In this document: positions 61,011 through 64,000 of the stretch, in pieces | How the letters are laid out: each line of letters starts with the position of its first letter | Position numbering within the stretch: the first letter of the stretch is position 1 | Assembly (NCBI GenBank): GCA_947579665.1 | Contig: OX388351.1 | Location: 56,800,939-56,864,938 of the forward strand | Source: Sympetrum striolatum | Taxonomy: Eukaryota > Arthropoda > Insecta > Odonata > Libellulidae | Direction: 5' to 3' | DNA: 64,000 nucleotides | Notes under the pieces: model-generated | Told to the model about the DNA's origin: nothing | Databases searched by the model: none | The model's input: only the letters and a program-made list of their open reading frames with translations | Made by a program: the position numbers and the translations under genes

Positions 61011-62276
61011 GTTCGTACTAAGATAGTACATGCAAGTGGTAACCAGGAAAAGCAGCATAATTCCTATTTTATCTACTTAATAGTTTCTTACCAAGCAAAT
61101 ATTACAATTACATTTTACTTTTACAATACTGAATTTATTTTACTTTCTTACGGAAACATATTTGTCTAGTTAATTTCATAGAATTTCAGGCATACTTACA
61201 AAGGATTTTATGAAAATAATAATCATTCCCAACAAGATGAGCAATAACGGTTTGATTCTCTGTCTATAAATCAAGTGTAGAAACGAAGAAAATGCTGGTT
61301 ATCAATTTAAAAATACTTGAGAGGCATCACAATAATTGGATGTATGATATGCCCATTCCTCAATTTTTGAACTCATTAATACAATTCTACTAGTGGTAAA
61401 ATTTAATAAGATAAAAGCCGTACGGTCTGTTTTTTACAGATCGAAAGAATCATGAAATACTTATAATCTGCTTCTGCATTTTTCATGAAACTATTCAGGC
61501 GTCAATTCTTTGCCAGCAATAGATAGCCACGCTCTGCAAAAGGAATACTATCCATACAGATGTATTAGAAGGAACGTCATGCAAAGTTGTTCTAAAAAAC
61601 AATTTCAATATTATCACATATGTATTTCATAACAAATATGCGTCCGAGGTAAGTAAGCAAAGTTAAAGTTCAGTGGATAAAACATTTAAAGAGAAAATAC
61701 AGAAGATTTTTGATTTCTTATCTCTACATAATTTTTCTATTATATTTGGACGAAAAAAGATTGCATCTCGCTTTTAGGATATTATTTCACTATGATACGC
61801 ATGAATTTTCCTCCTCTACTACGGCTAAGAGTCGTGAGGTTTTTATAAACATCCATATTGGCGTCAGATAGAAAATCGAATTTTAACAATCAATGTAAGA
61901 AAAACAAATAATTCCTTGTTAATACACTAAATATAGCTTTTTAATAGAAAACACGCCAATTATATATTTAGGATAGTTACTCCTGAAAGATACCACTAAT
62001 GAATATCCCTGTGTATTTCCTGGCTATCACAAATCTCCTTTAATGAATTATAGATCACCGTTCCATAACACGAGTGGAGCAATTCATCAAGCTAGTATTT
62101 TAATAACATCTCATGAAAAACCATGGGATGGGGAACAGCTGCTACAATTCTAAATCTTAGCGAAGTCCGGAATGATTCCTCGAGGGATCGATGCGTGCAC
62201 TCCCTGATCGTCTCCTGAGAAACAGTACCTCACAGCAGGCTCCTCCATGTTTTATTTATAGAATTCACCGCCGACA

Positions 62277-62500
62277 CTAAGCATCGGGTGCCTCCACAAT
62301 CTCCTTGGTCCTTCCTAGGCCGGATGAGAGCAGTGGAGGTCGCATGTGGAAGGTCTCGACGGGGGCAACCGTCCGAGAAAAACTGTTCCCTTCGTTGTCC
62401 GAAAGGTCATCTCGCAAAAGAACACGGGGCTCACTCAAGCGCATCCTTCTTCCACCGTCCGTCAGGATTCCTCCACCGGAACACTCATATTTTACCGAAG
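62277..62500 (-). other. GC-rich island with a possible minus-strand terminal exon
   Basis: The minus strand is open to a TAG at 62279-62277 with coding-like sequence (RMRLSEPRVLLRDDLSDNEG ... ETFHMRPPLLSSGLGRTKEI). AATAAA follows within about 30 bp on the same strand. The plus strand is also open in more than one frame, and the product is not recognised. The open frame extends upstream to 62825 into AT-rich DNA that looks non-coding, so any exon would start near 62500. This could be the last exon of another gene, or simply a GC island. Confidence 0.25.
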
Positions 62501-63782
62501 AATAACTCGGCATATGAATACAAATTATCCGCCGTTGTGATTGGTCGAAACTCTTTGAATTAAATTTCTCTTCATCGTATAAAACTGAGAGGATAGAAAA
62601 TGAATAGCAATATCCCACGTAAATACAATAAGGAAGAAAAAGTTTTGTAAATTTTTCTCTCAGATTTTTTTTAACGCCCTGTTTAGCTGCCGAAGCAGCG
62701 TCTTCAGTATCAGAATTTTTAACATCGCTAAAATAGCATGGAAGGGTGTGTGTTTGTGTGGAAAATTTACTAAGTTTCTTCTTCCTTATTATATAATAGT
62801 TTTCCACAAAGTGACGCCTGATCATCTTGATTTCGTCCCAGGTAAGTTCCGTAAAAGAAAGAAATGAGGAATTGCCTTGGAAAGGAAATCGGAAAAATTC
62901 TATTTAACACGTTTATTCAAATATTATCTTCCTTCAAAGCCACATTTCCATTACTTATAGGGTTGACTGATGTTTCCGTATATAATCGAGTGTAATATGA
63001 CCCGAATATAAGCCAAGACACCTAATTTTATCACAAGAAACTTGGTAAATCAAATTGACAGGAGTATACGCCTGGCAAGGGAAATCCGACGATATCCGAC
63101 GTCTCCCGATCAGGACGTCTGATTAAACATGATTATTTTCAATCCGACAAAATCTGACAGACGGCACGCGATTGTAGAGATATTTAATTAATTAATTGTA
63201 AAGAATTTCTGATTGATTTCCAGCTACAGCAGACTTATTCCACAGGAGAATAAAATAGTGGGACCCTCACTCAAATAATATAAGACGAGGGGTATTTTTC
63301 TACATAAAAATGTAATGAAAAATTCGGTTTGTACTCGGGTACTTATGGAATTATGATTAGTGGTAATGATGATGATTAATTTGGTTTTGGTTCTGATTTT
63401 TACGGCTGGATTCCATTCATGATGGTATAATTGTAGATTTAATTATCAATAAAATCTGACACATAAAAACCCATTCCTTAAGAGGAAAACTCCAAGTAGT
63501 TAGGCCCCGAAATCAGAATTTTGCAGTTTAAGTGCTTCGCTTAGCGGTTTAAACCAGTTCGTTCTATTATTATAGAACGCATTTCTGTGTGGAAGTAAAA
63601 TATGGACCTTAGGAAAGGAGGTCATACAGAAAGCCTTCGAGGTTTGAATGTGACGTAGAAAGAGAAAAAATATTGATAGGAACACGTGAAGATGCTTGAG
63701 ATGGGTGGGAAAAGGGAATTTAATTGAAGTAATTATACGTCAGCAGATTAAATACATAAATGGATCAAACGTTCCGAAGAGA

Positions 63783-63918
63783 GAAACTAATGAAGAAACT
63801 AATTGAGGGAAGAATCAAATGAAAAAGATTGAGATGAAGACAAAGGAAAGAGACGTTTGATAACATAAACGGCGGAATCAATGACCATAAAACGATAGGA
63901 ATGGCATTGAGTAAGTAA
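63783..63918 (+). mobile_element. LINE 3' tail fragment (endonuclease-RT type)
   Basis: The frame gives EKLMKKLIEGRIK, a stop-interrupted basic block, RQRKETFDNINGGINDHKTI and GMALSK before TAA. LI-EGRI-GKR-RGR-R is the usual near-terminal pattern of these LINE ORFs. tatttaggcacatgaacc follows as 3' UTR. Only this end is kept. Confidence 0.7.
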
Positions 63919-64000
63919 TATTTAGGCACATGAACCTCACAATGTACAAATCTGTAACGATAGAATAACACGGTGTGAGAACACAGATTGTCGGCTGTTT

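Larger units (their letters stand above)
29035..64000 (-). other. Upstream intron of the Ig gene (possibly including intergenic DNA)
   Basis: After the acceptor at 29036-29035 no further Ig exon was recognised up to the right edge. The preceding exon must end in phase 1 with a G and should encode the end of Ig domain 1 (a Y-x-C-type F strand, then a G strand leading into V-PP). The stretch holds transposon remnants, tandem repeats and GC islands, listed separately. Stretches without an entry (about 29.1-30.6, 32.1-35.1, 38.0-39.8, 41.0-44.6, 45.5-47.1, 49.2-52.0, 56.8-57.5, 61.0-62.1 and 62.9-63.7 kb) are AT-rich, and I see nothing classifiable in them. Confidence 0.5.

Overview
This window reads as intronic and repeat DNA of a large animal genome, most likely an arthropod and plausibly an insect with big introns. 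It is AT-rich and almost gene-empty. It carries spliced immunoglobulin (Ig) exons, decayed non-LTR retrotransposons (LINEs), piggyBac remnants, tRNA-derived SINEs, miniature inverted-repeat elements (MITEs) and Helitron-like non-autonomous elements. I saw no bacterial operon, rRNA, true tRNA gene or CRISPR array.

The only confidently coding DNA is two short exons of one gene on the minus strand, at 29034-28921 and 2902-2699. Both are phase 1 at each end, both have good splice sites, and together they complete one Ig domain of the sidestep type (arthropod cell-surface receptors used in axon guidance). The intron between them is 26,018 bp. Neither the preceding Ig exon (above 29.0 kb) nor the following one (below 2.7 kb) was recognised, so most or all of the window may be intron of one very long gene. 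The region above 29 kb could also include intergenic DNA.

Layout. 1-2.7 kb: plain AT-rich intron. 2.7-2.9 kb: second half of the Ig domain. 2.9-28.9 kb: intron with two almost identical 77-bp snap-back Tc1/mariner-like MITEs (2975, 13623), LINE 3' fragments (3066, 14379), a 573-bp piggyBac-type MITE with TTAA target duplications (6305-6877), a hammerhead-like motif (10368), a perfect 97-bp tandem duplication (11735), one Helitron/INE-like element (19189), tRNA-SINE pieces (20.25, 27.29 and 27.41 kb) and several old tandem duplications (22.1, 26.1 and 28.0 kb). 28.92-29.03 kb: first half of the Ig domain. 29-64 kb: a dispersed repeat pair (30.7/31.9 kb), a LINE split by a second INE-like element (35.1-36.7 kb), a third INE-like copy inverted (48.1-49.0 kb), a dead LINE (52.1-53.3 kb), a CR1/Jockey-like LINE fused to a broken piggyBac (54.4-56.75 kb), a diverged tandem repeat with a palindrome (58.1-59.0 kb), a second hammerhead-like motif (59326) and a LINE tail (63.8 kb).

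A recurring feature is a series of GC- and CpG-rich islands of 0.3-1 kb in otherwise AT-rich DNA, for example 4.8-5.5, 25.6-26.1, 37.0-37.9, 44.7-45.4, 47.1-47.8 and 53.4-54.2 kb. They hold open frames on both strands but no recognisable domain. They are better candidates for regulatory DNA or unrecognised non-coding exons than for protein genes. Three contain G-quadruplex-like tracts.

I found no new multi-gene system. The most promising items for follow-up are the INE-like family with variable internal tandem copies and a 3' hairpin, the twin 77-bp MITEs, the Penelope-type hammerhead-like motifs, and the GC island at 47.3-47.55 kb as a possible promoter or first exon.
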